Assembly (NCBI GenBank): GCA_009377865.1
Contig: WHTH01000004.1
Location: 1 to 64,000 of the forward strand
Length of the DNA stretch: 64,000 nt
Direction: 5' to 3'
From: Pseudonocardiaceae bacterium
Lineage (GTDB): Bacteria > Actinomycetota > Actinomycetes > Mycobacteriales > Pseudonocardiaceae
Each line of letters starts with the position of its first letter. Position 1 is the first letter of the stretch. Shown piece by piece: positions 36,369 to 44,405 of the stretch. The position numbers were made by a program, and so were the translations under genes. The notes beneath the pieces were generated by a model. That model was not told the DNA's origin and searched no databases. It saw only the letters and a program-made list of their open reading frames with translations.

Positions 36369-37480
36369 GGTGTCGCGGGTGCGACTCGGGCCACGTGATC
36401 CGAGTGGTGGATCTCGGGCACCAGCCCGGCGCCGACTGCTTCCCGCCGGCGTCGACCCCCGGGGACGACCCCCGCTGGCCGCTGGAACTGTGGCTGTGCC
36501 GGACCTGCACCCTCGTCCAACTGGGCCCGGTCGAGCCGCAGCTGCCGGAGCCGCCGCTGGCCGTCGAGTCGGCCACCAGCCTCGCGCACGCCGAGACGTC
36601 GGTGGGCGAGCTCGTCCGTGACCATCCGGAGATCGTCGGCGCGACCGTGGCGGAGTTCGACAGCCACCACGGTGGATCGTGGCTGTCGCACCTGCAGGCG
36701 GCGGGCTGCCGGACTGCGGCCGACGGCGAGCGAGCCCAGCTCGTCGTCGACGTGCACGGTCTGGCCCACCAACCCGCGATCGGCCGCTCGTTGGCGGAGC
36801 GGGCCGAGCGGCTCGCCCCTGGTGGCCTGCTCGTGATCGAGTTCCACCACCTGCTGCCGCTGCTCGTCGAGAACCAGTTCGACACCGTCCGGCACGGGCA
36901 CTGGTCGTACCTGTCGCTCGGTGCCGTGAGCCGGCTGGCCGCACCACTGGGCCTCGCCGTCGTGGCCGCGCGCCAGGTCCCATTGTTCGGCGGCAGCCTG
37001 CAGGTGATGCTGCGCCGCGCGGACGGGCTGGAGGTGGCCGACGCCTCGGTCAAGGCGGTCCTCGCCGACGAAGCGGCGGCCGGGCTGGCCGACCCGGAAC
37101 GACTCGCCGGGCTGCATGCCGCCGCGCACCGGTCCGCCGGCGCCCTTCACGACTATCTGGTCGCCCAGCGAGCGCAGGGCCGGACCGTGCTCGGGTACGG
37201 GGCACCGTCGAAGGCGCCGGTCCTGCTCGACGTCAGCCGGGTGGGCCCCGACCTGCTGCCGTTCACCGTCGACGCCGCCCCGGGCAAGCACGGGCGCCGC
37301 ATCCCGGGCGCTGCAGTACCCATCCGGCCGGTCGCTGATCTCCGCGCCGCCCGCCCCGACGTCGTCCTCATCCTGACGTGGGACATCGCCGACGAGGTGA
37401 TCTCGGCGCTCGAGTCGGACGGCGGTTGGGGCGCGGAGTACCTGGTCCCGATGCCCGCCCCGCACGTCGTCACCCGCTGA
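36365..37480 (+). CDS. C-methyltransferase-like protein with a degenerate SAM site
   Basis: 371 residues from GTG 36365. It shares the layout of the gene at 32560: zinc-type N-terminus (CRGCDSG and CRTCTLVQL), middle domain with ENQFDTVRHGHWSYLSLGA, and C-terminal GYGAPSKAPVLLDVSRVGPDLLPFTVDAAPGKHGR. The SAM motif I position reads VAEFDSHHGGSWL instead of VVEVASNDGYLLQ, so the glycine loop is lost, and the segment is shorter. It may be inactive or may act without SAM. Probably a diverged duplicate. Confidence 0.8.
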   Translation: MRCRGCDSGHVIRVVDLGHQPGADCFPPASTPGDDPRWPLELWLCRTCTLVQLGPVEPQLPEPPLAVESATSLAHAETSVGELVRDHPEIVGATVAEFDSHHGGSWLSHLQAAGCRTAADGERAQLVVDVHGLAHQPAIGRSLAERAERLAPGGLLVIEFHHLLPLLVENQFDTVRHGHWSYLSLGAVSRLAAPLGLAVVAARQVPLFGGSLQVMLRRADGLEVADASVKAVLADEAAAGLADPERLAGLHAAAHRSAGALHDYLVAQRAQGRTVLGYGAPSKAPVLLDVSRVGPDLLPFTVDAAPGKHGRRIPGAAVPIRPVADLRAARPDVVLILTWDIADEVISALESDGGWGAEYLVPMPAPHVVTR

Positions 37481-37488
37481 GCCCGCCG

Positions 37489-38820
37489 ATGTCTTCCCGA
37501 CTCCGACTCCACTCGGCGGCTCGGTCCCGTACCGGCCGTGCGACAGCCGGGCGGCTCAGCTGGGGTCTCGCCGACCAGGCGGTGTCGAGCCTGACCAACT
37601 TCGCCGTCGGGATCTACGTGGCACGCTCGCTCGGCGCGACGGCGTTCGGCGTCTTCACCCTCGCATGGGTGACCTACGGCGTGGTCCTCAACGTGTCACG
37701 CGGGCTCGCCACCGATCCCCTGGTGGTGCGGTTCAGCGGAGTGCCCACTGAGTCCTGGCGAGCGGCGGTGTCCCGGTCGTCGGGCACCGCTCTACTCGTT
37801 GGTCTCGTCTCGGGCGCGGTCAGCGTGCTCGCCGGCATTGCGCTCGGTGGCGCGCTCGGCGCCGGCTTCGTCGCCCTCGGTCTCGTCCTGCCGGCCCTGT
37901 TGCTGCAGGACAGCTGGCGCTTCGCGTTCTTCGCCGCCGGGCAGGGTCGCAAGGCGTTCGTCAACGACATCGTGTGGGCAGCGGCGCTGGTTCCCGCACT
38001 CGTGTTCGCGGCCGAACGCGGGAGTGTGTTCGGATTCGTGCTGGCCTGGGGGTTGTCCGGTGCGGTCGCGGCCGGTTACGGATGCGTCCAGATCGGGCTG
38101 CTGCCCCGGACTGCCGGGATGCGTGCATGGCTGCGGCAGCAGCGTGACCTGGGTCCCCGTTACATGATTGAGAACGTCAGCAACAGCGGTGCCTCGCAGC
38201 TGCGGATGTACGGGCTGGGTGCGATCGCGGGGCTCGCCGACGTCGGAGCCATCCGCGGTGCCGAGCTGCTGCTCGGTCCGTTCCTCGCCCTGCTGATGGG
38301 GCTGAGCCTGGTGGCGGTTCCGGAAGCGGCGCGGGTGCTCCGACGCTCGCCGAGCAGGCTGCCGCGGTTCTGCCTGCTCCTCGGAGGAGGGCAGGCCGCC
38401 ACCGCCCTGCTGTGGGGCCTGACGCTGCTGCTTCTGGTGCCCGATGCCGTCGGCCGGCTCGCCCTCGGCTCCGTCTGGGAGCCCGCTTCGGCGCTCATCC
38501 TGCCGGTCACACTCTCGGTGACAGGCGCCGGCATCGTTGCCGGAGCGGCGGCCGGGCTGCGCGCGCTCGGTGCTGCTCGCCGGAGCCTGCGCGCGCAACT
38601 GTTCGCGTCCGCCGCGTACCTGGGCGGCGGGCTCGCCGGCGCGAGCGTGGCCGGGGCGTTCGGCACGAGCTGGGGTTCGGCGCTCGCCATGTGGCTCGGC
38701 GCCGCGGTGTGGTGGTTCCAGCTCCGCGCCGGGCTCCGCGAGCTCGCAACCCCAGCGGCGCCCGGCGACCCTGTCGCGGCCGCGACACAGGTCGACCACG
38801 AAGAGATGAGGATCTCATGA
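37489..38820 (+). CDS. Polysaccharide flippase (Wzx/MATE-like, MOP superfamily)
   Basis: 443 residues with about 12 hydrophobic segments, beginning GRLSWGLADQAVSSLTNFAVGIYVARSLGATAFGVFTLAW, the usual N-terminal motif of O-unit flippases. Later segments include LGLVLPALLLQDSWRFAFFA and MYGLGAIAGLADVGAIRGAELLLGPF. It should move the lipid-linked repeat unit to the outer face. Starts at ATG 37489, 8 bases after the previous stop, and overlaps the next gene by ATGA. Confidence 0.85.
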   Translation: MSSRLRLHSAARSRTGRATAGRLSWGLADQAVSSLTNFAVGIYVARSLGATAFGVFTLAWVTYGVVLNVSRGLATDPLVVRFSGVPTESWRAAVSRSSGTALLVGLVSGAVSVLAGIALGGALGAGFVALGLVLPALLLQDSWRFAFFAAGQGRKAFVNDIVWAAALVPALVFAAERGSVFGFVLAWGLSGAVAAGYGCVQIGLLPRTAGMRAWLRQQRDLGPRYMIENVSNSGASQLRMYGLGAIAGLADVGAIRGAELLLGPFLALLMGLSLVAVPEAARVLRRSPSRLPRFCLLLGGGQAATALLWGLTLLLLVPDAVGRLALGSVWEPASALILPVTLSVTGAGIVAGAAAGLRALGAARRSLRAQLFASAAYLGGGLAGASVAGAFGTSWGSALAMWLGAAVWWFQLRAGLRELATPAAPGDPVAAATQVDHEEMRIS

Positions 38821-39764
38821 GCCGCGTTCCCCGGTTGAGTATCGGCCTTCCCGTCTACAACGGTGAGCAGTACCTAGCCGAAGCACTCGACGCCCTCCTC
38901 GGCCAGAGCTACGAGGACTTCGAGCTGATCATCTCCGACAACGCCTCCACCGACGGCACCGCAGACATCTGCCGTCACTACGCGGCGCAGGACCCCCGGA
39001 TCCGCTACATCCGCCAGCCCCACAACATCGGTGCCGCCCCGAATCACAACGTCGTGTTCCGGGAGGCACGTGGCGAGCTGTTCAAGTGGGCGTCGCACGA
39101 CGACCTGTACGGCCGGGAGCTGCTGCGGCGCTGCGTCGAGGCGCTCGATGAGCACCCTCACGTCGTGCTCGCCCACGCCTGGCACGCCATCATCGACGGC
39201 GCGGACGCTGTCACCGAGAGGTTCGACTACCGGCTGGCCACGGACTCCCCGCATGCGCCGGAGCGCTTCCGGAGCCTGCTGTTCGCCCCAGGTGGCGACG
39301 ACTTCTACGGGGTCATCCGGGCCGAGGTGCTGCGCCGGATCGCGCCGCTCGACAGCTACCACCACGCGGACCGGACCATCGTCGCCGAGATCGCCCTGCA
39401 CGGCCCGTTCCACCAGGTACCCGAGCTGCTGTACTTCCGCCGCGACCACCCCACCCGGGCCGAGCGGGCGAACCCGACCAAGCGCACCCGCTGCGCCAAC
39501 CTGGACCCGCGCCGGGTCGACCGGCTGCGGCACCCGACCGTCCGGTTGCTCGCCGACTACGTCTGGGGATTCGTCGGGGTGGTCCGCCGCGCCCCGCTCT
39601 CGCCCACGGATCGGCGGCAGTGCTACCGCTACCTCACGCAGTGGCTGGCGAGCCGCGCCCTGCCCCAGCGGTTGCGCCCGGCCGCGGAACCGCCCGCCCC
39701 TGGCAGCGATGCGCTCACCGTCGCCGTCGACACGGTTGTCCCGGGGCGGAGGCCGACGTCGTGA
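38817..39764 (+). CDS. Family 2 glycosyltransferase
   Basis: 315 residues. GT-A fold: PRLSIGLPVYNGEQYLAEALDALLGQSYEDFELIISDNASTDGT, then KWASHDDLYG with the DD metal-binding pair. The C-terminal region has no membrane helix. It transfers a sugar to the growing repeat unit on the cytoplasmic face. Donor unknown. ATGA overlaps at both ends place it firmly in the operon. Confidence 0.9.
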   Translation: MSRVPRLSIGLPVYNGEQYLAEALDALLGQSYEDFELIISDNASTDGTADICRHYAAQDPRIRYIRQPHNIGAAPNHNVVFREARGELFKWASHDDLYGRELLRRCVEALDEHPHVVLAHAWHAIIDGADAVTERFDYRLATDSPHAPERFRSLLFAPGGDDFYGVIRAEVLRRIAPLDSYHHADRTIVAEIALHGPFHQVPELLYFRRDHPTRAERANPTKRTRCANLDPRRVDRLRHPTVRLLADYVWGFVGVVRRAPLSPTDRRQCYRYLTQWLASRALPQRLRPAAEPPAPGSDALTVAVDTVVPGRRPTS

Positions 39765-41056
39765 CCTCGCGCGGCATTGCCGGGAAACGAAGGCAGTCCA
39801 CGGCTACGGGTCCTCGGGTGGGGCTGTTCGGTCTGCTGGGCGCGGGCAATATCGGTAACGACGGGTCCCTCGAGGCTGTGCTCGCCTACCTCCGGGTCGA
39901 GCACCCCGACGCGACCCTGGGCTGCCTGTGTTCCGGGCCCGAGCAGGTGACAGCGCGATACGGGATCCCGGCCACACCACTGCACTGGTATGACGCGCAC
40001 GTGCGGGCGGCCTCGCGCGTGGCGACGGCTGCCGCGAAGGCGGTAGGGAAGGTCCTCGACGCTTACCGGACGCTGGCGTGGGTGCGTCGGCAGGACGTTG
40101 TGATCGTGCCCGGCGCGGGCGTTCTCGAGGCGACACTTCCGCTGCGACCGTGGGGATTCCCTTACGCCCTCTTCTTGGTCTGTGCATCCGGAAGGCTTCT
40201 CGGGACGAGGATCGCACTTCTCAACGTGGGAGCGGAGGTCATCGAGCAGCGTCCCACCCGGTGGCTGATCACCTCGGCGGCAAGGCTGGCCCACTACCGG
40301 TCCTTCCGCGACACCCACTCGAAGGGCGCGATGCGCAGGATGGGCGTCGACACGTCGGGGGATGAGGTCTACGCCGACCTGACGTTCGCTCTGCCGTCAC
40401 CTCCTGTCGCCCCGGGCGGTACGGGGACAGTCGGCGTCGGTGTCATGGCATGGCACGGTGGGAACGGCGACCGCCGGCGTGCCGACGAGATCCACACCGC
40501 ATACATGGCCGCAATGAAGCGCTTCGTCCGGTGGCTCGTCGACAACGGTCGCCGGGTCAGGCTGTTCACCGGCGATCAGCTCGACGAGGTCGTCGTGCGC
40601 GAGATCATCGCCGACCTGCGAGCACACCGGTCCGTCGTCGAGGTGTCGCGGGTCGTCGCCGAACAGACGTCCTCGTTGGACGACCTGATGCAGCAGATGG
40701 CGTCCGTCGACACCGTCGTCGCCACGCGTTACCACAACGTGGTGTGCGCGCTGCGGCTGGCGAAACCCACAGTGTCGATCAGCTACTCCACCAAGAGTGA
40801 CGCCCTCATGGCAGAGATGGGCCTGGCCGACTTCTGCCAGCCCGCCCGTTTCCCCGACGTCGAGCGCCTGATCGAGCAGTTCGCGGCACTCGAGAGCCGG
40901 AGCGGCCAGCTGCAGCGCACCATGGTGGAGCGGAACCGCGCGAACGCACGGCGGCTCGCGCACCAGTACGCGGTCCTGTCCGCCACGCTGTTCCCCAGGG
41001 CCGAGCCGCCACCGCTCGCTGTCAGGGCACGGACCGATTCCCAGGAGATCTCGTGA
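39761..41056 (+). CDS. Polysaccharide pyruvyl transferase family protein
   Basis: 431 residues from GTG 39761. GLFGLLGAGNIGNDGSLEAVL near the N-terminus, VIVPGAGVLEATLPLRPWGFPYALFL, and the C-terminal VDTVVATRYHNVVCALRLAKPTVSISYSTKSDALM are typical of the PS_pyruv_trans family (CsaB/WcaK). Family members add a ketal-linked pyruvate from PEP, giving the polymer a negative charge. Some act as other transferases. Confidence 0.85.
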   Translation: MTSRGIAGKRRQSTATGPRVGLFGLLGAGNIGNDGSLEAVLAYLRVEHPDATLGCLCSGPEQVTARYGIPATPLHWYDAHVRAASRVATAAAKAVGKVLDAYRTLAWVRRQDVVIVPGAGVLEATLPLRPWGFPYALFLVCASGRLLGTRIALLNVGAEVIEQRPTRWLITSAARLAHYRSFRDTHSKGAMRRMGVDTSGDEVYADLTFALPSPPVAPGGTGTVGVGVMAWHGGNGDRRRADEIHTAYMAAMKRFVRWLVDNGRRVRLFTGDQLDEVVVREIIADLRAHRSVVEVSRVVAEQTSSLDDLMQQMASVDTVVATRYHNVVCALRLAKPTVSISYSTKSDALMAEMGLADFCQPARFPDVERLIEQFAALESRSGQLQRTMVERNRANARRLAHQYAVLSATLFPRAEPPPLAVRARTDSQEIS

Positions 41057-41601
41057 AAGCCATACCGGTTCCCGGTATCGCCGGTGTGTTCCTCTTCGAA
41101 CCCACGCCGCACGTCGATGAGCGCGGGTTTTTCTGCCGCACCTTCGACCGGGATGTCGTCCGCTCCGTGGGCATCGACCCGGACGGGTTCGCTCAGGACA
41201 GCCTGTCCCGGTCCGCCAAGGGTGTCGTGCGGGGCATGCACGTGCGCTCGGGCGCCGGCGAGGCGAAGCTCGTGCGCTGTTCGTTCGGCGCGGTGTTCGA
41301 CGTCGTCGTGGACCTCCGTCCGGGTTCGCCCACGTACCGCAACCAGGAGTTCTTCGAGCTGTCCGGTGATACCCAGGTCTCGCTCTACGTGCCTGCCGGC
41401 TGCGCGCACGGGTTCCAGGCGCTGACCGATCCCGCCGACGTGTCCTACCGGATCGATCGGCCACACGACCCGACCGAGGACATCTCGATCGGTTTCGCCG
41501 ACCCCGAGTTGGCCATCCCCTGGCCGCTTCCTGTCACGCTGATGTCGTCGCGGGACAGGGAAGCGCCGTCACTCGCCGAGGCAACGAGGGCGCTGACATG
41601 A
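41053..41601 (+). CDS. dTDP-4-dehydrorhamnose 3,5-epimerase-like protein
   Basis: 182 residues of the RmlC cupin fold. PGVFLFEPTPHVDERGFFCRTF, FAQDSLSRSAKGVVRGMHVRS with the catalytic-type His, AVFDVVVDLRPGSPTYRN and SLYVPAGCAHGFQAL are visible. It would epimerise C3 and/or C5 of an NDP-4-keto sugar. There is no rmlA/B/D nearby, so its substrate is more likely the CDP-sugar of this pathway than dTDP-rhamnose. Starts at GTG 41053. Confidence 0.87.
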   Translation: MKAIPVPGIAGVFLFEPTPHVDERGFFCRTFDRDVVRSVGIDPDGFAQDSLSRSAKGVVRGMHVRSGAGEAKLVRCSFGAVFDVVVDLRPGSPTYRNQEFFELSGDTQVSLYVPAGCAHGFQALTDPADVSYRIDRPHDPTEDISIGFADPELAIPWPLPVTLMSSRDREAPSLAEATRALT

Positions 41602-42923
41602 CGATCACTGATCGGTTCCTGCCGCGGTCCGACGAGATGAACGCCCGGCTGCACCAGATGGTGCCGGGCGGCGCCCACACCTACACCAAAGGCGACGACC
41701 AGTATCCCGAGGGTCTTGCCCCGATGATCTCCCACGGGCGCGGCGCCCAGGTGTGGGACGTCGACGGCAACGAGTACATCGAGTACGGCTCCGGACTGCG
41801 TTCGGTCAGTCTCGGACACGCCCATCCGCGAGTGCTCGAGGCCGTGCGTCGCGAGCTCGACCGTGGTGCCAACTTCGTGCGGCCCAGCGTCGTCGAGGTC
41901 GAGGCGGCGCAACGCTTCCTGGAGACCGTGCCCACCGCCCAGATGGTGAAGTTCGCGAAGAACGGCTCGGACGTCACCACGGCCGCCGTGCGGCTGGCCC
42001 GAGCTGTCACGAATCGCCCGCTGATCGCCATCTGCGGTGACCAGCCGTTCTTCTCCACCGACGACTGGTTCATCGCGACCACACCGATATCGGCGGGCAT
42101 ACCCGAGCAAGTCGCCGACCTCACCGTGTCCTTCCCATATGGCGATCTCGACGCCACCGACGAGCTGCTCCGGCGCCACGACGGCCAGATCGCCTGTCTG
42201 ATCCTCGAGGCTGCTACCCAGCACGACCCGCCTCCCGGGTATCTGGCGGGGCTGCGCGACCTCGCGCACCGGTACGGCTGCATTCTCGTGTTCGACGAGA
42301 TGATCACAGGGTTCCGCTGGTCCGAGGCGGGCGCTCAGGGCCTGTACGACGTCGTCCCGGACCTGTCGACGTTCGGCAAGGCGCTGGGCAACGGCTTCGC
42401 CGTCTCGGCGCTGGCCGGGCGGCGGGATGTGATGGAGCGGGGCGGTCTGCACCACTCCCAGGAGCGGGTGTTCCTGCTTTCCACCACCCATGGGGCCGAG
42501 ACGCACTCGTTGGCGGCCGCTATGGCCGTGCTGAAGACGTATGTGGAGGAGGGGACCACCGCTCAGTTGCATGCACTCGGGGAGCGGCTGGCCGCCGGCG
42601 TTCGGGACGCTGCCGCTGGCATGGGTGTCGCCGACCACGTCGTCGTCCGCGGCCGTGCCAGCAACCTCGTCTTCGCCACCCTCGACGAGAACCGGCAGCC
42701 GTCGCAGGACTACCGGACACTTTTCCTGCGCCAGCTCATCGCCGGCGGGGTCCTGGCCCCGTCCTTCGTCGTCAGCAGTGCGCTCACCGAGGAGGACGTA
42801 GATCGGACCGTCGACGTCGTTGCGCAGGCCTGCGCCGTGTATCGCAAGGCGCTCGACGCCTCGGATCCAGCCGCGTGGATGGGTGGGCGGTCTGTCAAGC
42901 CCGTCTTCCGCCGCTTCGCCTGA
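41598..42923 (+). CDS. HemL-like class III aminotransferase
   Basis: 441 residues, PLP-dependent. HQMVPGGAHTYTKGDDQYP, WDVDGNEYIEYGSGLRSVSLGHAHP, MVKFAKNGSDVTTAAVRLAR, LVFDEMITGFRWSEAGAQG and the Schiff-base region STFGKALGNGFAVSAL show a complete glutamate-1-semialdehyde-aminomutase-like fold. In polysaccharide loci such enzymes aminate or isomerise sugar or C-chain intermediates; heme synthesis is unlikely here. Last gene of the plus-strand operon. Confidence 0.88.
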   Translation: MTITDRFLPRSDEMNARLHQMVPGGAHTYTKGDDQYPEGLAPMISHGRGAQVWDVDGNEYIEYGSGLRSVSLGHAHPRVLEAVRRELDRGANFVRPSVVEVEAAQRFLETVPTAQMVKFAKNGSDVTTAAVRLARAVTNRPLIAICGDQPFFSTDDWFIATTPISAGIPEQVADLTVSFPYGDLDATDELLRRHDGQIACLILEAATQHDPPPGYLAGLRDLAHRYGCILVFDEMITGFRWSEAGAQGLYDVVPDLSTFGKALGNGFAVSALAGRRDVMERGGLHHSQERVFLLSTTHGAETHSLAAAMAVLKTYVEEGTTAQLHALGERLAAGVRDAAAGMGVADHVVVRGRASNLVFATLDENRQPSQDYRTLFLRQLIAGGVLAPSFVVSSALTEEDVDRTVDVVAQACAVYRKALDASDPAAWMGGRSVKPVFRRFA

Positions 42924-42986
42924 GCGGTCGGTCGCGAGGTGCGGGCTCGGTTGGAAGTCGTAGGTAGGAAAGACTACTCTTGAGGT

Positions 42987-43214
42987 ATGAGAGCTGTCGT
43001 GTCCGGGAAGGGCCAGGTCACGATTCCCAAGGCGGTGCGTGACCGGCTGGGGATCAGCGCGGGCCAGGTGCTCGATTTCGACGACGAGCAGGGCACGCTC
43101 GTCGCACGGAAGGTTGCGGAGTTCGATCCGATCGACGATGTGTACGGGATCCTCGACCTGCCCGGAGGAACCGATGCGTTCGTCGCCGATGCCCGCGGGA
43201 CATCCGGTCCGTGA
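42987..43214 (+). CDS. AbrB-type antitoxin (VapB-like)
   Basis: 75 residues with the SpoVT/AbrB swapped-hairpin signature SGKGQVTIPKAVRDRLGISAGQVLDFDDEQGTLV. The C-terminus is the toxin-binding tail. Stop and the GTG start of the PIN gene overlap by 4 bases. The pair lies between the polysaccharide operon and the XRE/lasso block. Confidence 0.88.
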   Translation: MRAVVSGKGQVTIPKAVRDRLGISAGQVLDFDDEQGTLVARKVAEFDPIDDVYGILDLPGGTDAFVADARGTSGP

Positions 43215-43639
43215 TCACGGCTGTTGACTCGAACGTGGTCCTCGACGTCCTGTCAGCCGATCCGGCCTTCGGCTGGGCATCCCGAGAGGTCCTGCGGTCG
43301 TGTCGCACAGAGGGTGGTTTGGTGGCGTGCGAGGTGGTCTGGGCCGAGGTGAGGGCCGCCTTCTCCGAGGCCGAGCGGTTCGCCGATGTGATGGACCGGC
43401 TGGGCATCCGCTTCACGCCCTTGCAGCAGGAGGCGGCCAGCCGCTGCGGCGAGACCTGGCGGCAGTACCGCGAGCACGGAGGCGCCCGGGACCGCGTGGT
43501 CGCAGACTTTCTCGTCGGAGCGCACGCCGCCCTCGTCGCCGACCGCCTCCTCACCCGAGATCGCGGGTTCTTTCGCAGCTACTTCACAGACGTCACCGTG
43601 CTCGACCCGTCGCGGAGCATCCCTCCGCAACGGGGCTGA
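43211..43639 (+). CDS. PIN-domain toxin (VapC-like)
   Basis: 142 residues. AVDSNVVLDVLSADPAF carries the first Asp; VWAEVRAAF, GARDRVVADFLVGAHAALVADRLLTRDRGFF supply the remaining acidic residues of a PIN nuclease. Intact length. Cognate antitoxin directly upstream. Confidence 0.87.
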   Translation: MITAVDSNVVLDVLSADPAFGWASREVLRSCRTEGGLVACEVVWAEVRAAFSEAERFADVMDRLGIRFTPLQQEAASRCGETWRQYREHGGARDRVVADFLVGAHAALVADRLLTRDRGFFRSYFTDVTVLDPSRSIPPQRG

Positions 43640-43669
43640 CTCAGTCTGATCCGTCGCCGCTGCGGTCGG

Positions 43670-44401
43670 TCAGCCGGTCGACCAGGTATGCCGTCGCCAG
43701 CACCACCACCGGCGCCGCGCGGGCCACCGCTGACCCCGTTCTGGAACCGAAACGGGGTCAGCTGCCGGCCGGGAACCCCGTTCTGGAACCGAATCGGGGT
43801 TTGGGGCAGTGTTACCAGCTCGAGGCAACGGGGACCTTGTGGGTGTCTCAGGGTGCCGACGCACGCAGGCCCGCTGTGGTGGCTGCGCCGCCAGCCGCTC
43901 CGCGATCGGCTCTGCGGGACCGGCTGCGTTCGAATATGCAAGCGAGACGTGCGGGCGGAAGCTGTCGGCATCCTCGGGCACCCGATCTGGCCCCCACACG
44001 TCGGCGATGGCGGCGCGGACTGTGCCGCGCAGTGCGATGATCGGTTCTGCTGGTTGCACGGGCAGTTTCAGGGCCTCGGGATCCAATCGGGCGGGACCGA
44101 GTGTCACCGTGAACGGCGCCAGCGCGGCGCAACGTTGCTGGGCAGCGTGGGCGATCGCAGCAACGTCCGCGCGGTCCACGGTGTCGGTGAACCCGATGCC
44201 CTGCATGGTCAGATGTAGCCAGCGGGGCGGGATCGGGTCCAGCGTGGGCACCCCTTCGATTGTCGGGGCGTAGTCCGCGGCGAGCTGATGTGCGGCTGGC
44301 TGGTTATCGAAGGTGACATGCCAGGTGTAGAAGGATCGCCCCGCCCGCCAGCCGGGTCGCCACCACCAGTGATCCCGCATCGCAGGCGCCGTCTCGGTCA
44401 T
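43670..44401 (-). CDS. 2'-5' RNA ligase / cyclic phosphodiesterase family protein with altered C-terminus
   Basis: 243 residues from ATG 44401. The two HxTx-like motifs are HLTMQG (near 62) and HVSLAYSN (near 150), as in 2H phosphoesterases. After residue ~165 the sequence turns Pro/Arg/Ser-rich and runs through two palindromic repeats (NPDSVPERG and DPVSVPERG), so the normal C-terminal beta strands are missing or shifted out of frame. The reading frame downstream of the repeats looks more coding-like in another phase (APVVVLATAYLVDRLTDR). Four bases separate it from the XRE regulator, so they form an operon. Confidence 0.65.
   Translation of the reverse strand: MTETAPAMRDHWWWRPGWRAGRSFYTWHVTFDNQPAAHQLAADYAPTIEGVPTLDPIPPRWLHLTMQGIGFTDTVDRADVAAIAHAAQQRCAALAPFTVTLGPARLDPEALKLPVQPAEPIIALRGTVRAAIADVWGPDRVPEDADSFRPHVSLAYSNAAGPAEPIAERLAAQPPQRACVRRHPETPTRSPLPRAGNTAPNPDSVPERGSRPAADPVSVPERGQRWPARRRWWCWRRHTWSTG
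43732..43801. repeat. Two palindromic units with CCCCGTTCTGGAACCGAA cores
   Basis: Unit 1 (43732-43759) has 9-bp arms GACCCCGTT/AACGGGGTC around CTGGAACCGA; unit 2 (43774-43801) repeats it with A and T changes. They lie inside the 3' part of the 2'-5' RNA ligase gene. The arm sequence GACCCCGTT/AACGGGGTC recurs in the hairpin after the lasso precursor. Confidence 0.75.
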
Positions 44402-44405
44402 TCGG

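Noticed and set aside
41053-41601. dTDP-rhamnose pathway (rmlC)
   Set aside because: No rmlA, rmlB or rmlD is nearby; called only RmlC-like.
41598-42923. hemL heme-biosynthesis gene
   Set aside because: The fold matches, but its place in a polysaccharide operon and diverged N-terminus argue for a sugar-pathway aminotransferase or mutase.
43732-43801. Start of a CRISPR array
   Set aside because: Only two units with a 14-base spacer and strong palindromy; no cas genes; fits hairpin repeats.
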